This document shows, piece after piece, positions 1 through 10,662 of a DNA stretch of 64,000 nucleotides. The stretch's first letter is position 1, and each line of letters begins with the position of its first letter. Origin of the DNA: Proteus columbae (GTDB taxonomy: Bacteria; Pseudomonadota; Gammaproteobacteria; Enterobacterales; Enterobacteriaceae); NCBI RefSeq assembly GCF_002777965.1, contig NZ_NGVR01000030.1, forward strand, positions 107,749-171,748, read 5' to 3'. The position numbers and the translations under genes are program-made. Under the pieces are notes generated by a model. It did not search any database. It saw nothing but the letters and a program-made list of their open reading frames with translations, and had not been told where the DNA came from.

Positions 1-1
1 G

Positions 2-280
2 TATCGAACATTAGGCGCAGGTAAATCATTATTACGACGAACTCTTTGGGCTGAATTTGCATTATTAGGTTTAATGGCAGGATTAGCTGCGGCGATTGGC
101 GCTGAGGTCGCATTAAGCTTATTACAAATATCGGTGTTTAATTTCCCTTGGCAACCGCAATGGGGAATGTGGATCACCGTACCTATTGTTGCGGCATTAT
201 TGCTTTCATTGTGTGGCAGTATATTAGGTGTCAGGCTGTTGCAAGATAAAGGGCAATATCGGCGCATTCAAGGCGAATAG
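2..280 (+). CDS. ybbP: YbbP-like ABC transporter permease, C-terminal part
   Basis: This is the 3' end of a gene that enters from the left edge; the reading frame is open from base 2. The visible 92 residues contain the phrase AEFALLGLMAGLAAAIGAE followed by a hydrophobic segment, an aromatic PWQPQW stretch, and a last membrane helix with a short basic tail. From memory this matches the end of enterobacterial YbbP, the FtsX-like permease partner of the ATPase YbbA, in the inner membrane. It converges with speF and shares the hairpin terminator that follows. Only the C-terminus can be seen, so completeness cannot be judged. Confidence 0.8.
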   Translation, partial: YRTLGAGKSLLRRTLWAEFALLGLMAGLAAAIGAEVALSLLQISVFNFPWQPQWGMWITVPIVAALLLSLCGSILGVRLLQDKGQYRRIQGE

Positions 281-314
281 TTGGAATAAATAAGGCTTAT
301 AAATAGAGTTAAAT

Positions 315-348
315 AAAATGCTGATGTGATTAAACATCAGCATTTTTT
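315..348. terminator. Bidirectional terminator between ybbP and speF
   Basis: A perfect 12-bp inverted repeat (AAAATGCTGATG / CATCAGCATTTT) with an 8-nt loop is bounded by A and T runs, so it can terminate both the rightward ybbP and the leftward speF transcripts. Confidence 0.8.
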
Positions 349-367
349 ATGGGGAAAGATAAGACAG

Positions 368-2569
368 TTATTCTTTTATAACATAAGCATAAATTCGCTT
401 ACTGCCATCATTTTCATCATAAATATAAACCCCTTGAAGTTCAGTTGAAAAGCCTGGAAGCTGATTAATAGTGACTTCAAGTGCCTGAAAATAATGTAAA
501 ACAGCACCATCCCAAATTTCACCAGGTACAGCACATAAAACACCCGGCGGATAAGGTAATGCACCTTCAGCGGCAATTCGGCCTGCTAATTTATTTAAAG
601 GTAACAATTCAACATTACCACGAACAAACTCAATATTAGCTTGTTGCGGACTTAGTGCTCGCTTAGGGAAGTGATTTTTTCTAAACATCTGTTTTTGCAG
701 TAACTTGATATTGTATCTGACACAAATATTATGCATTTCCTGACAGAGCTGGCGCAATGTATAACCCTGATAACGAGATGGATAACGACGACAAACGGAA
801 GGCAATATTTGTTCTAATGGCACATCTTCAACTAAGTGTTTTTCAAATTGAACAATCAAAGAGATTAAGCGATCAAACTTCGCTTGATGCTCTGCAGGAG
901 TCAGCAAAAATAAGATTGAATTGAGGTCGCTTTTTTCAGGAATAACACCGTGCTCACGTAGATAATTTGCCAAAATAGATGCAGGCACACCAAAAGATTC
1001 ATATTCCCCTGTATGAGGATCTATTCCCGGCGTTGTAAGCATTAATTTGCAAGGATCAACAAAGTATTGATTAGTGGCATAACCTTCAAATGAGTGCCAA
1101 TTATCATTAGGAATAAAATTGAAAAAACGCTGATCGTGAGCGATTTCATCTGTGTCATGATCTTGCCAAGCAAGTCCATCAACTACTTCAGGAATAAATG
1201 GCTTAATAAACTGGCACTGCTTTAGTAATAATTTACGAGCTTCAATGCCTTGTTTTACGCAACTCATCCACATTGCTTCGCCACTTTTACCAGAATGCAT
1301 TTTTGCATTGACATCAAGAGCTGCAAAAAGGGGATAGAATGGGCTGGTGGATGCATGCATCATAAAAGCATTATTCATACGTTTATGATTAACATAACGT
1401 GATTGCCCTTTAAGGTGAGCATCTTTTTTATGTATCTGTGAGGTTTGTGAAAACCCCGCCAATTGCTTATGAACTGATTGAGTGACAAGAATACCGGGAT
1501 CGTCTTCATTAAGCGTTAGTAACAAAGGCGAACACTGTTTCATCATTGGAATAAATTGTTCATAACCCACCCATGCAGAATCAAATAAAATGTAATCACA
1601 AAGATGACCAATTTTATCGACCACTTGCCTTGCGTTGTAAATCGTACCGTCATAAGTGCCTAGTTGAATAACCGCTAAACGGAATGGGCGTTTATCGAAT
1701 TGGCGTTCTGGTGCAATTTCTGCAATTTGTTTGCGCAAATAGTGCTCTTCAAAGCAATGAGCATCAATACCACCAATAAAGCCAAAAGGATTGCGAGCCG
1801 TCTCTAAATAAACAGGTGTTGCTCCTGCTTGAATTAGTGCGCCATGATGATTGGATTTATGGTTGTTTCTATCAAATAGCACTAAGTCATTTGGCGCCAA
1901 TAAGGCATTTAAGGCAACTTTATTAGAAGAGGATGTTCCATTTAAAACAAAATAGGTTTTATCGGCATTAAACACTTGCGCTGCAAAAGTTTGGGCATCA
2001 TAAGGCGCACCTTCATGAATAAGCAAATCACCCATTTCCACATCAGCATTACAGAGATCAGAGCGAAATAGATTTTCACCAAAATATTGATAAAATTGTT
2101 CGCCAACAGGATGGCGACGGAAAAACTCTCCACCTTGATGACCAGGGCAATCAAAAGCGACGTTTTTTTCGGCAACATAATTCACTAAGCGTGAAAAAAA
2201 TGGTGTGGTCAGACTCTCTTCATATTGCTGTGCTGCTTTATTAATTAACGTACTATTTTTTTGATGTGCACTTTTATCCGTAATCACAATCCCTGAAACC
2301 TGATTAAGCAATTCAGCACTGATTGCATCATTGAGATTAACTGCAATAAATACGGGTAGTTGAAAGCCTGTTTGATGAATGCGATCTAATTCACCAGACT
2401 CAATATCTGACAATGACAACACTACTGCTGATACTTGCGTTAAATTTGCATCAACAATATCAACAATCGGACGTTCACAATAAAAATAGTGTGAAAGAGT
2501 AGGGTGACACGCCAACTTCATTTTTTTCATTATACTCGCGTTGTTATCAATAGAAGAATTGGCGAACAA
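368..2569 (-). CDS. speF: Inducible ornithine decarboxylase
   Basis: A 733-residue PLP-dependent decarboxylase of the Orn/Lys/Arg class I family, converting ornithine to putrescine in the cytoplasm; E. coli SpeF is about 732 residues. An N-terminal response-regulator-like wing domain covers roughly residues 1-110. The PLP lysine is K368 in the motif TQSVHKQLAGFSQ, with the upstream cofactor-pocket motifs FVLNGTSSSNK near 207 and DSAWVGYEQF near 330. In many enterobacteria speF is followed by the antiporter gene potE, but here it faces ybbP and no potE is present. The start is uncertain: ATG 2569 has no clear Shine-Dalgarno sequence, and M14 (2530) is an alternative. Ornithine decarboxylation is a known trait of P. 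mirabilis. Confidence 0.9.
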   Translation of the reverse strand: MFANSSIDNNASIMKKMKLACHPTLSHYFYCERPIVDIVDANLTQVSAVVLSLSDIESGELDRIHQTGFQLPVFIAVNLNDAISAELLNQVSGIVITDKSAHQKNSTLINKAAQQYEESLTTPFFSRLVNYVAEKNVAFDCPGHQGGEFFRRHPVGEQFYQYFGENLFRSDLCNADVEMGDLLIHEGAPYDAQTFAAQVFNADKTYFVLNGTSSSNKVALNALLAPNDLVLFDRNNHKSNHHGALIQAGATPVYLETARNPFGFIGGIDAHCFEEHYLRKQIAEIAPERQFDKRPFRLAVIQLGTYDGTIYNARQVVDKIGHLCDYILFDSAWVGYEQFIPMMKQCSPLLLTLNEDDPGILVTQSVHKQLAGFSQTSQIHKKDAHLKGQSRYVNHKRMNNAFMMHASTSPFYPLFAALDVNAKMHSGKSGEAMWMSCVKQGIEARKLLLKQCQFIKPFIPEVVDGLAWQDHDTDEIAHDQRFFNFIPNDNWHSFEGYATNQYFVDPCKLMLTTPGIDPHTGEYESFGVPASILANYLREHGVIPEKSDLNSILFLLTPAEHQAKFDRLISLIVQFEKHLVEDVPLEQILPSVCRRYPSRYQGYTLRQLCQEMHNICVRYNIKLLQKQMFRKNHFPKRALSPQQANIEFVRGNVELLPLNKLAGRIAAEGALPYPPGVLCAVPGEIWDGAVLHYFQALEVTINQLPGFSTELQGVYIYDENDGSKRIYAYVIKE

Positions 2570-2706
2570 TATACTTGGTTGTGAATGTGATTGAAATAAA
2601 TTAAAAGATAATTAAGGTGATTTATGCATTTGAAGTGCATAAATCACTATTTTAATGCGTGAGTGAATGGATAAGTCTATGAGGGAATAAACTTATCCAT
2701 TTTCTA
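2570..2706 (-). promoter_or_regulatory. speF leader with two hairpins
   Basis: The gap between ynaI and speF holds two strong inverted repeats that would fold in the speF mRNA leader: ATGGATAAGT/ACTTATCCAT (2667-2676 / 2691-2700) and GTGATTTATGCA/TGCATAAATCAC (2617-2628 / 2636-2647). In E. coli speF is controlled by an ornithine-sensing leader peptide, SpeFL. No peptide with its conserved His/Phe pattern is visible here. A 36-codon ORF starting MHFKCINHL overlaps the second hairpin but cannot be assigned. Confidence 0.4.
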
Positions 2707-3732
2707 TTATTGGGTAATTGGAGAGGTTTTTTCGACATAAAGCGTTTGAGATGGAAAGGCAAAATCAGCTCCATGTTTATGCACAATCTCAATTATCTTT
2801 AAATAGACTTCTTGCTGCGCTTCAAGCCACTGTGCCCATACGGTTGTTTTAGTAAAACAATACACCATGATATTGAGTGAAGAGTCTGCAAATTGGTTAA
2901 AATAGACCAATAACGTTTGCTGCGTATCGATTTTGTCATTTTGCATTAGCATGGTACGAATATCTTCGACGATAACACCAATTTTATCTGAATCTTCATA
3001 ACGTAAGCCAATTTCAGATTGGATACGTCTATTCGTCATTCTTCCTGGGTTTTCCACACTAATTGAGGAAAAAATAGAGTTGGGAATATAAAGTGGTCGA
3101 TGATCAAAAGTAATGATTTTGGTAATACGCCAGCCAATTTCGACTACTGTACCTTCAATATTACGGTCGGGAGAACGTACCCAATCACCAATATTAAAAG
3201 GACGATCGAAATAGAGCATGACACCAGAGAAAAGATTGCTTAATACATCTTTACTTGCCATGCCAATGGCGATACCACCTAATCCTCCAAATGTCATTAA
3301 GCCGGATAAGCTCATACCAAAATGCTCACCGAACAATAAAATAATAATGACAAATAGAGTGATTTTGAATATGCGAGAAATAATACGCGCAGAAGTAGGA
3401 TCACTGCCTTTTTTAATTTGAGCTTGTTCTAGTTGGTTAATCAGTAAGAAAAACTTTCTCATTAAAATTAATGCAATGCCGACGTAAGTAAAGAAATTAA
3501 TCATCCTAAAAGAGATAAAATGGAGATTAAAATCAACGACAGCCATTTCACAATATTGGCTTAAGATAATCACTAAACTACATAGGAAAATGGCTTGGCT
3601 AATATGAATAATAATATTTCGACGACGTTTTTTCTTTTTGTCATGAAAAAGAGATACGACGACAAAACCCACAAAACAGGCTAAAGCAATCCCTATACCT
3701 ATTGAGTATTTTATTATTAATGCATCATTCAT
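2707..3732 (-). CDS. ynaI: MscS-family mechanosensitive channel, YnaI type
   Basis: A 341-residue inner-membrane protein with four hydrophobic segments at the N-terminus, then the pore helix [22 protein letters not shown] around 145-165 and the MscS beta domain ([22 protein letters not shown]). From memory the pore and beta regions are nearly identical to E. coli YnaI (343 residues), including [30 protein letters not shown] near the end. YnaI is a low-conductance channel that releases solutes at high membrane tension. It lies upstream of speF on the same strand and about 40 bp downstream of the MFS gene. Confidence 0.9.
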   Translation of the reverse strand: MNDALIIKYSIGIGIALACFVGFVVVSLFHDKKKKRRRNIIIHISQAIFLCSLVIILSQYCEMAVVDFNLHFISFRMINFFTYVGIALILMRKFFLLINQLEQAQIKKGSDPTSARIISRIFKITLFVIIILLFGEHFGMSLSGLMTFGGLGGIAIGMASKDVLSNLFSGVMLYFDRPFNIGDWVRSPDRNIEGTVVEIGWRITKIITFDHRPLYIPNSIFSSISVENPGRMTNRRIQSEIGLRYEDSDKIGVIVEDIRTMLMQNDKIDTQQTLLVYFNQFADSSLNIMVYCFTKTTVWAQWLEAQQEVYLKIIEIVHKHGADFAFPSQTLYVEKTSPITQ

Positions 3733-3774
3733 CAGCTTAACATCTCCTTCGAAAGTGCTTTTATATAGGTTTAA

Positions 3775-5052
3775 TTACCTTGTTACTTTAGGTTCTTCTG
3801 GTTGCTCACTGGCATGCTGAAATTTAGGATAAACCGGTGGTTTCATAAACAGAGTGACCGCTAAAATCAGCAAAACAGGTATGGTTAAAATCAAGAATGC
3901 AGGTGTAAAACTACCTGAAATATCTTTGATTGCCCCAGCAAAGAAAGGCGCTAAACAAGCCAGTGTTGAAATTAAATTCATCACTGAAAATAGCTCAAGA
4001 TAAGGGGAGCGACCAAAATAGTTAGCAAGCAATATACTTGATGCTAAGAACGTCATGCCATAACCAATACCAACACAAACCGTAAATAAGATCAGGTAAA
4101 TCCAAGAATTAGCCATACTTAGTGCAAGTAACCCAATAATGATAATGCTTAAGCTTGCGATAAGTAATTTTTTAGGTTCTAACCATTCACCAATAGCTCC
4201 ACCTGCTAAGCGTGAGAAAGCATTGATAAATGCCATACTACTTAATAGTGTTGCGGCAATAGTTTCACCAAAACCATTTTCAATAATATGTGCAACAGCA
4301 AAACTATTGACCGTGATCCCACACCATAAAAAAGCCGTGTAAGTCGCAGCAATAACATAAAATTGCCATGTTCTTAAAGCATGACGAGCTGTCCAAATCT
4401 CTTTAGTTTGATAGATACGTTTTGTGGTTTGAAGTTGGCTAATTTTTTTTGCGTGCTCTTGTTCTTTACTACCTTCGCGTAAAAATAGAATGGTGAGAAG
4501 AGTTACAACGGTGAGTGTGATCGCTGAAATAAGCCAGTGCATTCGCCATGTATGCCATAAATGGGTTGCTAAAAAGTAGATCCAAGGCCCAGCAACACCA
4601 CCCAATCCACCAATGGTAAAATAGACACCAAAGGCAAAGGACTGTTTTTCAAATAAGCGGGAAATAACATAAGTGCCAGGTACGGTAGCCAGTAGTGTAA
4701 AACCAATACCTAACAGTGCAGTACCAAGAAAATAACGTGCAATGGTGTATGTTTCATAAAGAAAATAGAAACCACTGACAAAAATGATCAACCCAATAAG
4801 TAGTGTAAGACGAACACTTAATTTACGGATCAGTAATGTAGGTAAAAAACTCGCAAGACCGCAGGTTAATCCTAATAACGTAAAGCCGAGGCCTGCTTGA
4901 GTCCAGTTCCACTCTAGCTCGTTTATCATACTAGGAAGAACAACACCTAAAGAGGTAAATGTGGTTGCGGTAGCTAAAAAATACACAAAACCCAATAATA
5001 TCAGCATACTCCACTGATAAGCGGGCCCAAAAATCTGTTGCGTGGCTTGCAT
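3775..5052 (-). CDS. MFS transporter, substrate unknown
   Basis: A 425-residue polytopic membrane protein with about twelve hydrophobic helices and a cytoplasmic loop near 195-225, typical of the major facilitator superfamily. The pattern of two six-helix halves and the C-terminal GxxxGPxxAGxxxD-like loop (PFFAGAIKDISGSF near 370) resembles the oxalate/monocarboxylate porter branch, but no substrate can be assigned from sequence alone. It is followed closely by ynaI on the same strand. A promoter between it and purK is likely, since about 120 bp separate them. Confidence 0.8.
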   Translation of the reverse strand: MQATQQIFGPAYQWSMLILLGFVYFLATATTFTSLGVVLPSMINELEWNWTQAGLGFTLLGLTCGLASFLPTLLIRKLSVRLTLLIGLIIFVSGFYFLYETYTIARYFLGTALLGIGFTLLATVPGTYVISRLFEKQSFAFGVYFTIGGLGGVAGPWIYFLATHLWHTWRMHWLISAITLTVVTLLTILFLREGSKEQEHAKKISQLQTTKRIYQTKEIWTARHALRTWQFYVIAATYTAFLWCGITVNSFAVAHIIENGFGETIAATLLSSMAFINAFSRLAGGAIGEWLEPKKLLIASLSIIIIGLLALSMANSWIYLILFTVCVGIGYGMTFLASSILLANYFGRSPYLELFSVMNLISTLACLAPFFAGAIKDISGSFTPAFLILTIPVLLILAVTLFMKPPVYPKFQHASEQPEEPKVTR

Positions 5053-5175
5053 CCTGACTCCATCAAATGGGTGCAGTAACCTGAATAATCAGGAGAAAAT
5101 AGCGAATAACAGACCTCTTTATCTGAGGTCTGTTCGTTTAAAGGCTATTATTCTCTAACTTTATGAGTCGGACTG

Positions 5176-6243
5176 CTAGCTTAATTTTTCTAAAGCCCAT
5201 TTGATAGGGTACTGATAGGCATCATCAAGCATTGAGCTTAATGATTTGAGTGTCTCTTTCAGGGGATGATTATCGCGATGCACAAGATTGAGGTGGCCCA
5301 CTTTGCGAACAGGGCGAACTTCTTTTTCATACCAATGTAAATGAACTAATGGCAATGAAAGCCATTGAGGATTGATATCAGTACCAATCAAATTAACCAT
5401 TACTGCAGGTTGGCAAACCTCTGGTTTTGGCATGGGTAAATCTAAAATTGCACGAAGGTGTAATTCAAACTGGCTAATTGAGGCACCATTTTGTGTCCAA
5501 TGACCACTGTTATGAACTCGAGGGGCTAATTCGTTAATAAGTAATTTATTACCAACGATAAAGCACTCCATCGCCATTACACCGACATAATTGAGTTTAT
5601 TAAGAATGGCAGTCAGCATTTTTTCTGCTGATTGTTGTAGTTCTGATGCAGGGGGTGGCAATGCAACACTCATGCGCAAAATGCCATCTTGGTGAAGATT
5701 GTGAGTTAAAGGGTAGAAAACACAGTTTCCGCTACAATCTCTTGCACCCACTAATGACACTTCGCCAGAAAAGGGAATACCTTGCTCAACAATACATTCA
5801 CCATAAATTTCAGCAGGTAATTGCTGTTCTTCACCGGGATGAATGCGCCATTGACCGCGACCGTCATAACCACCAACTCGGCGCTTTACAATAATAAAAT
5901 CACCCAGTTGAGCGAAGATATCAGGCCATTGTGTTGGTGACGTTAATGGTTGCCAAGGTGCCGTTGCTAAGTCCAGTTCATCGAGAAGTTGTTTTTGAGG
6001 CAATCTATCAGCAAGCAATGGAAAAATATCACGATTTACAAAGTTAGTATGACGTTCTAACTCTTTGGTGAGTGCAGTTTCAGGCCATCGCTCAATTTCA
6101 GCTGTGATTATACTTTTTTGATAGGGAACGGCTTCTGGCTCTGCATCTAATCCCACTGGATAAACCGCAATTCCCAAAGGCTCACCAGCTTGTCTTAGCA
6201 TTCGCCCTAATTGACCATTTCCAAGAACACAAACTGGCTTCAT
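5176..6243 (-). CDS. purK: N5-carboxyaminoimidazole ribonucleotide synthase
   Basis: ATP-grasp enzyme of purine synthesis that carboxylates AIR with bicarbonate and ATP to N5-CAIR. Its length of 355 residues equals E. coli PurK. Visible family features are the N-terminal [15 protein letters not shown] nucleotide-fold motif, the ATP-binding [13 protein letters not shown] near 139-151, and the metal/ATP motif [15 protein letters not shown] near 236-250. The start codon overlaps the purE stop by four bases (ATGA), so it is translated as an operon with purE and shares its PurR control. Confidence 0.95.
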   Translation of the reverse strand: MKPVCVLGNGQLGRMLRQAGEPLGIAVYPVGLDAEPEAVPYQKSIITAEIERWPETALTKELERHTNFVNRDIFPLLADRLPQKQLLDELDLATAPWQPLTSPTQWPDIFAQLGDFIIVKRRVGGYDGRGQWRIHPGEEQQLPAEIYGECIVEQGIPFSGEVSLVGARDCSGNCVFYPLTHNLHQDGILRMSVALPPPASELQQSAEKMLTAILNKLNYVGVMAMECFIVGNKLLINELAPRVHNSGHWTQNGASISQFELHLRAILDLPMPKPEVCQPAVMVNLIGTDINPQWLSLPLVHLHWYEKEVRPVRKVGHLNLVHRDNHPLKETLKSLSSMLDDAYQYPIKWALEKLS

Positions 6244-6761
6244 AGTGCCTCCCTTGGATCAGGGTTATTTAATACATCGTCAGTTTGTGCTGTGCGCCAT
6301 GCTGTTAGTGCTTCAAAAATAGTAGGAGAGTGTAACGCTAAAATTTGAGCGGCTAATAAAGCAGCATTGGCAGCGCCTGCTTTACCAATTGCTAATGTTC
6401 CCACAGGAATGCCTTTCGGCATTTGTACAATAGAGTAAAGGCTATCAACACCACTTAATGCTGCGCTTTGAACAGGAACGCCTAATACAGGAACGAGTGT
6501 TTTTGCTGCCAGCATACCCGGCAAATGAGCTGCACCGCCTGCTCCTGCAATAATGATATCAAAGCCATTACTTTTAGCCTGTTCTGCAAAGCTAAATAGC
6601 TTATCAGGGGTACGGTGTGCAGAGACAATCTCGACATGATAAGGAAGTTGTAGTGCGTCTAGTACATCAGCGGCATGAGACATTGTTGCCCAGTCACTTT
6701 TAGAGCCCATTACAATGGCGATACGAGCGGAAGAGGTATTTAGACCAACTTGAGAAGACAT
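6240..6761 (-). CDS. purE: N5-CAIR mutase
   Basis: Catalyses the shift of the carboxyl group from N5-CAIR to CAIR, the step after PurK. The 173-residue protein has the class I PurE signatures [12 protein letters not shown] near 15-26, SAHRTPDK near 46-53 and [12 protein letters not shown] near 73-84, which form the substrate pocket. It is the first gene of purEK. A sequence matching the PurR operator lies about 75 bp upstream of the start codon. Confidence 0.95.
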   Translation of the reverse strand: MSSQVGLNTSSARIAIVMGSKSDWATMSHAADVLDALQLPYHVEIVSAHRTPDKLFSFAEQAKSNGFDIIIAGAGGAAHLPGMLAAKTLVPVLGVPVQSAALSGVDSLYSIVQMPKGIPVGTLAIGKAGAANAALLAAQILALHSPTIFEALTAWRTAQTDDVLNNPDPREAL

Positions 6762-6836
6762 TACTTAACTGCTCCTGTAAGCATAAACGGATATAGCCTA
6801 ATAAACTGAGCATGATAGTATCACGCTAACACGCAT

Positions 6837-6852
6837 AGGAAAACGTTTGCGT
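6837..6852 (-). promoter_or_regulatory. PurR operator upstream of purEK
   Basis: Read on the minus strand the site is ACGCAAACGTTTTCCT, a near-perfect match to the enterobacterial PurR box ACGCAAACGTTTTCNT. It sits in the purE promoter region, as in E. coli, which implies repression by PurR with hypoxanthine or guanine. Confidence 0.85.
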
Positions 6853-6895
6853 AAAGAAAAAACAGCCTTTTTATAAAGAAAATAAGCAAAACAAC

Positions 6896-7618
6896 TTAGA
6901 AGGGAAAGTGAATAAGTTCTATTTTTTCAGCAGTCACTTTAAACATAGAACCTTCAGTATGCCAAGCACCTAATACACCACGATAATGTATTTTATCATC
7001 AATGTTGACTGTATGAATTGCCGGGCGATGCGTATGACCGTGGATCATCCATTCTGTATTGAAATGTTTAAACGTGTCTATCACCGCTTGCGGGTTAACA
7101 TCCATAATGGCATCTGATTTGTACTGATTTTCGTGCTGGCTACGTGAGCGCATTTTGTCAGCGATACGCAGTCGAATAAATAGAGGTAGTAGTGAGAATA
7201 AGCGCTGAATAAATTTATTATGTACTTTTTTACGATAGCGTTGATAAGCTTCATCATCCGTACAAAGCGTATCACCATGTAAAATTAAGATACGATGCTG
7301 TTCAATTTCGAGCACTTTTTCTTGTGGAAGTAAGGTGATACCACTCTCTTTTGCAAAACGAGAGCCAATTAAAAAATCACGATTTCCATGAATAAAATAG
7401 CAAGGCACCCCTGCCTTTTTTAGCGTCATCAGAGCTTGAGCAATTTGCTGATGTAAAGGATTGGGATCATCGTCACCTATCCAAAAATCAAAAAAGTCAC
7501 CTAAGATATAAAGTGCTTTTGCATGAATGGCTTGTTCTTTTAAAAAGCGAAGAAAACCGGCAGTGATTGCCGGTTCATGTTCACTTAGATGCAGGTCTGC
7601 AATAAAAAGCGTACACAT
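6896..7618 (-). CDS. lpxH: UDP-2,3-diacylglucosamine pyrophosphatase
   Basis: Peripheral membrane calcineurin-like phosphoesterase of lipid A synthesis, hydrolysing UDP-2,3-diacylglucosamine to lipid X and UMP. It has 240 residues like E. coli LpxH. The metal ligands are visible: D8 and H10 in ADLHL, GDFFD at 40-44, GNRD at 78-81, and the late HGHTHRP motif near 195. It lies 12 bp after ppiB on the same strand, the same order as in E. coli. Confidence 0.95.
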   Translation of the reverse strand: MCTLFIADLHLSEHEPAITAGFLRFLKEQAIHAKALYILGDFFDFWIGDDDPNPLHQQIAQALMTLKKAGVPCYFIHGNRDFLIGSRFAKESGITLLPQEKVLEIEQHRILILHGDTLCTDDEAYQRYRKKVHNKFIQRLFSLLPLFIRLRIADKMRSRSQHENQYKSDAIMDVNPQAVIDTFKHFNTEWMIHGHTHRPAIHTVNIDDKIHYRGVLGAWHTEGSMFKVTAEKIELIHFPF

Positions 7619-7630
7619 AAAAAGTGAGGC

Positions 7631-8125
7631 TTATTCGCTAACTGTTACACTTTTAATGACGATATCTTCACGAGGAACATCTTGGTGGAAACCGCTACGA
7701 CCTGTGGAAACAGCTTTAATTTTATCAACAACATCCATGCCTTCAACAACTTCAGCAAAGACACAATATCCCCAACCATTTGCATTTTCAGCACGGAAGT
7801 TTAAGAAATCGTTGTCTGCAACGTTGATAAAGAATTGAGCAGTAGCAGAATGTGGATCATTTGTACGAGCCATTGCTAATGTACCGCGGTTGTTTGCTAG
7901 GCCATTGTTTGCTTCGTTTCTTACAGGTGCTTTGGTCGCTTTTTGGTTCATACCCGGTTCAAAACCACCACCTTGGATCATAAAACCATTGATGACACGG
8001 TGGAAAATAGTGTTATCGTAGAATCCTTCTTTACAGTAGTCTAAAAAATTTTCTACGGTTGCAGGTGCTTTGTCTGCAAATGTATTAATCACGATATCGC
8101 CGTAATTGGTATGAAAAGTAACCAT
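7631..8125 (-). CDS. ppiB: Peptidyl-prolyl cis-trans isomerase B (cyclophilin)
   Basis: A 164-residue cytoplasmic cyclophilin without signal peptide. Active-site patterns are [13 protein letters not shown] near 41-53 (catalytic Arg in FHRV), the GTLAMAR motif near 81, and [10 protein letters not shown] near 97. It is divergent from cysS with a 375-bp spacer, and probably co-transcribed with lpxH because the two are 12 bp apart. Confidence 0.95.
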   Translation of the reverse strand: MVTFHTNYGDIVINTFADKAPATVENFLDYCKEGFYDNTIFHRVINGFMIQGGGFEPGMNQKATKAPVRNEANNGLANNRGTLAMARTNDPHSATAQFFINVADNDFLNFRAENANGWGYCVFAEVVEGMDVVDKIKAVSTGRSGFHQDVPREDIVIKSVTVSE

Positions 8126-8500
8126 ATTCAGATCCTAATATAATTTTAGCTTTACCCAGATTTGGGCATAAACAACAGTCCCGTTTTTATATCACAGTTG
8201 CCTAATTTAGTCAGTATGCATCTTTTTCTCGCTCTACTTTTTCTTGCTAAATAAATCAGTAATAGAAGGAAAAAACACTTTTCGCCAAAATTTAGCCAAA
8301 TAATAGAAGTTTGATTGTTCACTATCAATGATTGAACAGTGAAAATAAGCGCTAAGCAGAGTAAGATAAAAACCTTAATCTTGAGTTTGCTTTGCCTTCA
8401 AGATCCAATATCCTAATTAATATCATGTTATAGTAGTAGTTATTTTCTTTTATATAAAAACGTAATAAACACGTACAGTTGAAAACGGGAACGTCCACTG
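8126..8500. other. Divergent promoter region between ppiB and cysS
   Basis: This AT-rich 375-bp spacer must hold the promoters of ppiB and cysS. No open reading frame of convincing quality and no strong inverted repeat was seen. A TATAGTAGTAGTT stretch near 8430 may contain a cysS promoter element, but this is weak. Confidence 0.4.
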
Positions 8501-9892
8501 ATGCTAAAGATTTTTAATACTCTCACTCGCCAAAAAGAAGAATTTAAACCTATTCATGCAGGAAAAATAGGTATGTACGTGTGTGGCATCACTATTTATG
8601 ACTTATGCCATATTGGTCATGGACGTACATTTGTGGCTTTTGATGCCATAACCCGTTATCTGCGTTACTTAGGATACGATGTTAACTATGTTCGTAACGT
8701 AACGGATGTGGATGATAAAATCATCAAACGTGCGATTGAAAATAATGAAACATGTGAGCAATTAACCACTCGTATGTTAGCTGAAATGCACAAAGATTTT
8801 GATGCATTAAATATTGCTCGCCCTGATTCAGAGCCTCGTGCAACACACCATATTGCAGAAATTATTGAATTAACAGAAGCGCTAATTAAACGTGGACATG
8901 CTTATGTTGCCGACAATGGTGATGTGATGTTTGCGATTGATACCGATCCTGATTATGGCTTACTTTCTCGCCAAGATTTAGAGCAACTACAAGCTGGTGC
9001 TCGAGTTGAAGTGGCTAATGTAAAACGCAACCCAATGGATTTCGTCTTATGGAAAATGTCCAAACCGGGTGAACCAAGCTGGGAATCTCCATGGGGAGAG
9101 GGGCGTCCGGGTTGGCATATAGAATGTTCTGCGATGAATGGTAAAGAGTTAGGACATCATTTTGATATTCATGGTGGTGGCTCAGATTTAATGTTCCCTC
9201 ATCATGAAAATGAAATAGCGCAATCAACTTGTGCCCATGATGGCCCTTATGTTAATTACTGGATGCACTCTGGTATGGTGATGGTAGACAAAGAAAAAAT
9301 GTCTAAATCACTTAATAACTTTTTTACTATTCGTGATGTATTGGCTTATTACGATGCTGAAACGGTGCGTTATTTCTTATTATCAGGCCATTATCGTAGT
9401 CAACTTAATTACACTGAAGAAAACTTAAAACAGGCTCGTACTGCATTAGAGCGCCTCTATACTTCATTACGTGGCACTGATGCAAATGCACAGCCAGTGG
9501 GTGGCGAAGCATTTGAAGCGCAATTTATTGATGCTATGAACGATGATTTCAATACACCAGAAGCTTATTCAGTCTTGTTTGATTTAGCGCGTGAAGTTAA
9601 TCGTCTAAAATCGGTTGATATGAATGCAGCGAATGGCTTAGCCGCAGTATTACGTAAACTTGCTAAAGTATTAGGTTTGTTAGAGCAAGAGCCTGAGTAC
9701 TTCTTACAAAGTGGTGCTAAAGCGGATGATGCTGGTGAAGTTGAAAAAATTGAATCATTAATTCAACAGCGTAACGATGCTCGTAAAAATAAAGACTGGG
9801 CAGCAGCTGATGTTGCTCGTGATGCGTTAACAGCGATGGGGATTGTTTTAGAAGATGGTCCTCAAGGAACAGTTTGGCGTCGTAATAATTAA
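8501..9892 (+). CDS. cysS: Cysteinyl-tRNA synthetase
   Basis: Class I aminoacyl-tRNA synthetase charging tRNA-Cys in the cytoplasm. It has 463 residues, close to 461 in E. coli. The class I motifs are both present: HIGH-type GHIGHGRTF near 37-45 and KMSKS in [11 protein letters not shown] near 265. The zinc ligands CGI at C28, the C in WHIECSAM near 209, and the following HHENE are visible. It is a single gene closed by a strong terminator. Confidence 0.97.
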   Translation: MLKIFNTLTRQKEEFKPIHAGKIGMYVCGITIYDLCHIGHGRTFVAFDAITRYLRYLGYDVNYVRNVTDVDDKIIKRAIENNETCEQLTTRMLAEMHKDFDALNIARPDSEPRATHHIAEIIELTEALIKRGHAYVADNGDVMFAIDTDPDYGLLSRQDLEQLQAGARVEVANVKRNPMDFVLWKMSKPGEPSWESPWGEGRPGWHIECSAMNGKELGHHFDIHGGGSDLMFPHHENEIAQSTCAHDGPYVNYWMHSGMVMVDKEKMSKSLNNFFTIRDVLAYYDAETVRYFLLSGHYRSQLNYTEENLKQARTALERLYTSLRGTDANAQPVGGEAFEAQFIDAMNDDFNTPEAYSVLFDLAREVNRLKSVDMNAANGLAAVLRKLAKVLGLLEQEPEYFLQSGAKADDAGEVEKIESLIQQRNDARKNKDWAAADVARDALTAMGIVLEDGPQGTVWRRNN

Positions 9893-9934
9893 TACAACAA
9901 TTGAGTAATTACACTTAATGCGTGTTTAATATAA

Positions 9935-9967
9935 AAATATCGGATATTAAATATCCGATATTTTTTT
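9935..9967. terminator. Terminator after cysS, shared with the convergent gene
   Basis: A perfect 13-bp inverted repeat (AAATATCGGATAT / ATATCCGATATTT) with a 3-nt loop and flanking A and T runs lies between the convergent cysS and the membrane-protein gene, so it can act in both directions. Confidence 0.9.
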
Positions 9968-9981
9968 GTCTGATGATTAAC

Positions 9982-10425
9982 TTATTGACTAATAATACGG
10001 GTTTCTCTTTCGCTATCTTTTTGTTTATCTTCAAAATAAGCAATTACATTTTCAGAGAAAAAGAGTCGATGTGTTAAAATAACGACAATAGAAAAAACAA
10101 CAAAGCCAACTTCAGACATATTTGTTAATGACATCGAGATACTAAGTATAAAAAAGAGCGAAATAGATAAACATACCCATGAGATTTTTAAAAAAGAGTA
10201 AGCATTTCTACTATTTCTAGCTAGTTTTATCCATGCTGTAACTTGCATTATCATTGTTATAATTAGACATAGCATGATGGACAATCCCAATAGCATTGTT
10301 TGACCGCCACCCATTGCCATTGCTAATAAATAAATCGGTGCCCCAGCAACTAATATAAATAAACTTACACCTAAAAATAATACTGAAATAACTTGGATCC
10401 ATAAAAGTACTATGGGCCTTTCCAT
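9982..10425 (-). CDS. Small four-helix membrane protein, function unknown
   Basis: The 147-residue product has four hydrophobic segments (about 5-28, 36-62, 78-98 and 102-120) and a short charged C-terminal tail ending in DKQKDSERETRIISQ. I do not recognise the family. It stands alone between cysS and fruK, where E. coli has ybcI or other small genes, and 240 bp of AT-rich sequence precede it. A Shine-Dalgarno-like AGGAG lies just upstream of the start (the minus-strand sequence reads TTTTAGGAGAAGTTATG). Confidence 0.65.
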   Translation of the reverse strand: MERPIVLLWIQVISVLFLGVSLFILVAGAPIYLLAMAMGGGQTMLLGLSIMLCLIITMIMQVTAWIKLARNSRNAYSFLKISWVCLSISLFFILSISMSLTNMSEVGFVVFSIVVILTHRLFFSENVIAYFEDKQKDSERETRIISQ

Positions 10426-10612
10426 AACTTCTCCTAAAAACAGAAATAAGTTTTTATTGGCTTTAGAATATCTTTATTAATTTTTATTAAAGTGAAGTTT
10501 ATCGAATAAATAGAAAAAATAAAGTTTGATTTAATAATAAATAAATATTAATCAATTAAAGAGATTCTATTTTGGATTTTTTATAACCTAGCGTTAAAAT
10601 ATTTAATTGAGG

Positions 10613-10651
10613 CAGTGGTAATTCTACTTAATATTATTCAATTTACCACTG
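10613..10651. terminator. Inverted repeat downstream of fruK
   Basis: CAGTGGTAA (10613-10621) and TTACCACTG (10643-10651) form a perfect 9-bp stem with a 21-nt loop just beyond the fruK stop codon. There is no clean T-run, so it may be a terminator or an mRNA-end structure. Confidence 0.4.
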
Positions 10652-10662
10652 AGTGTTATTAC

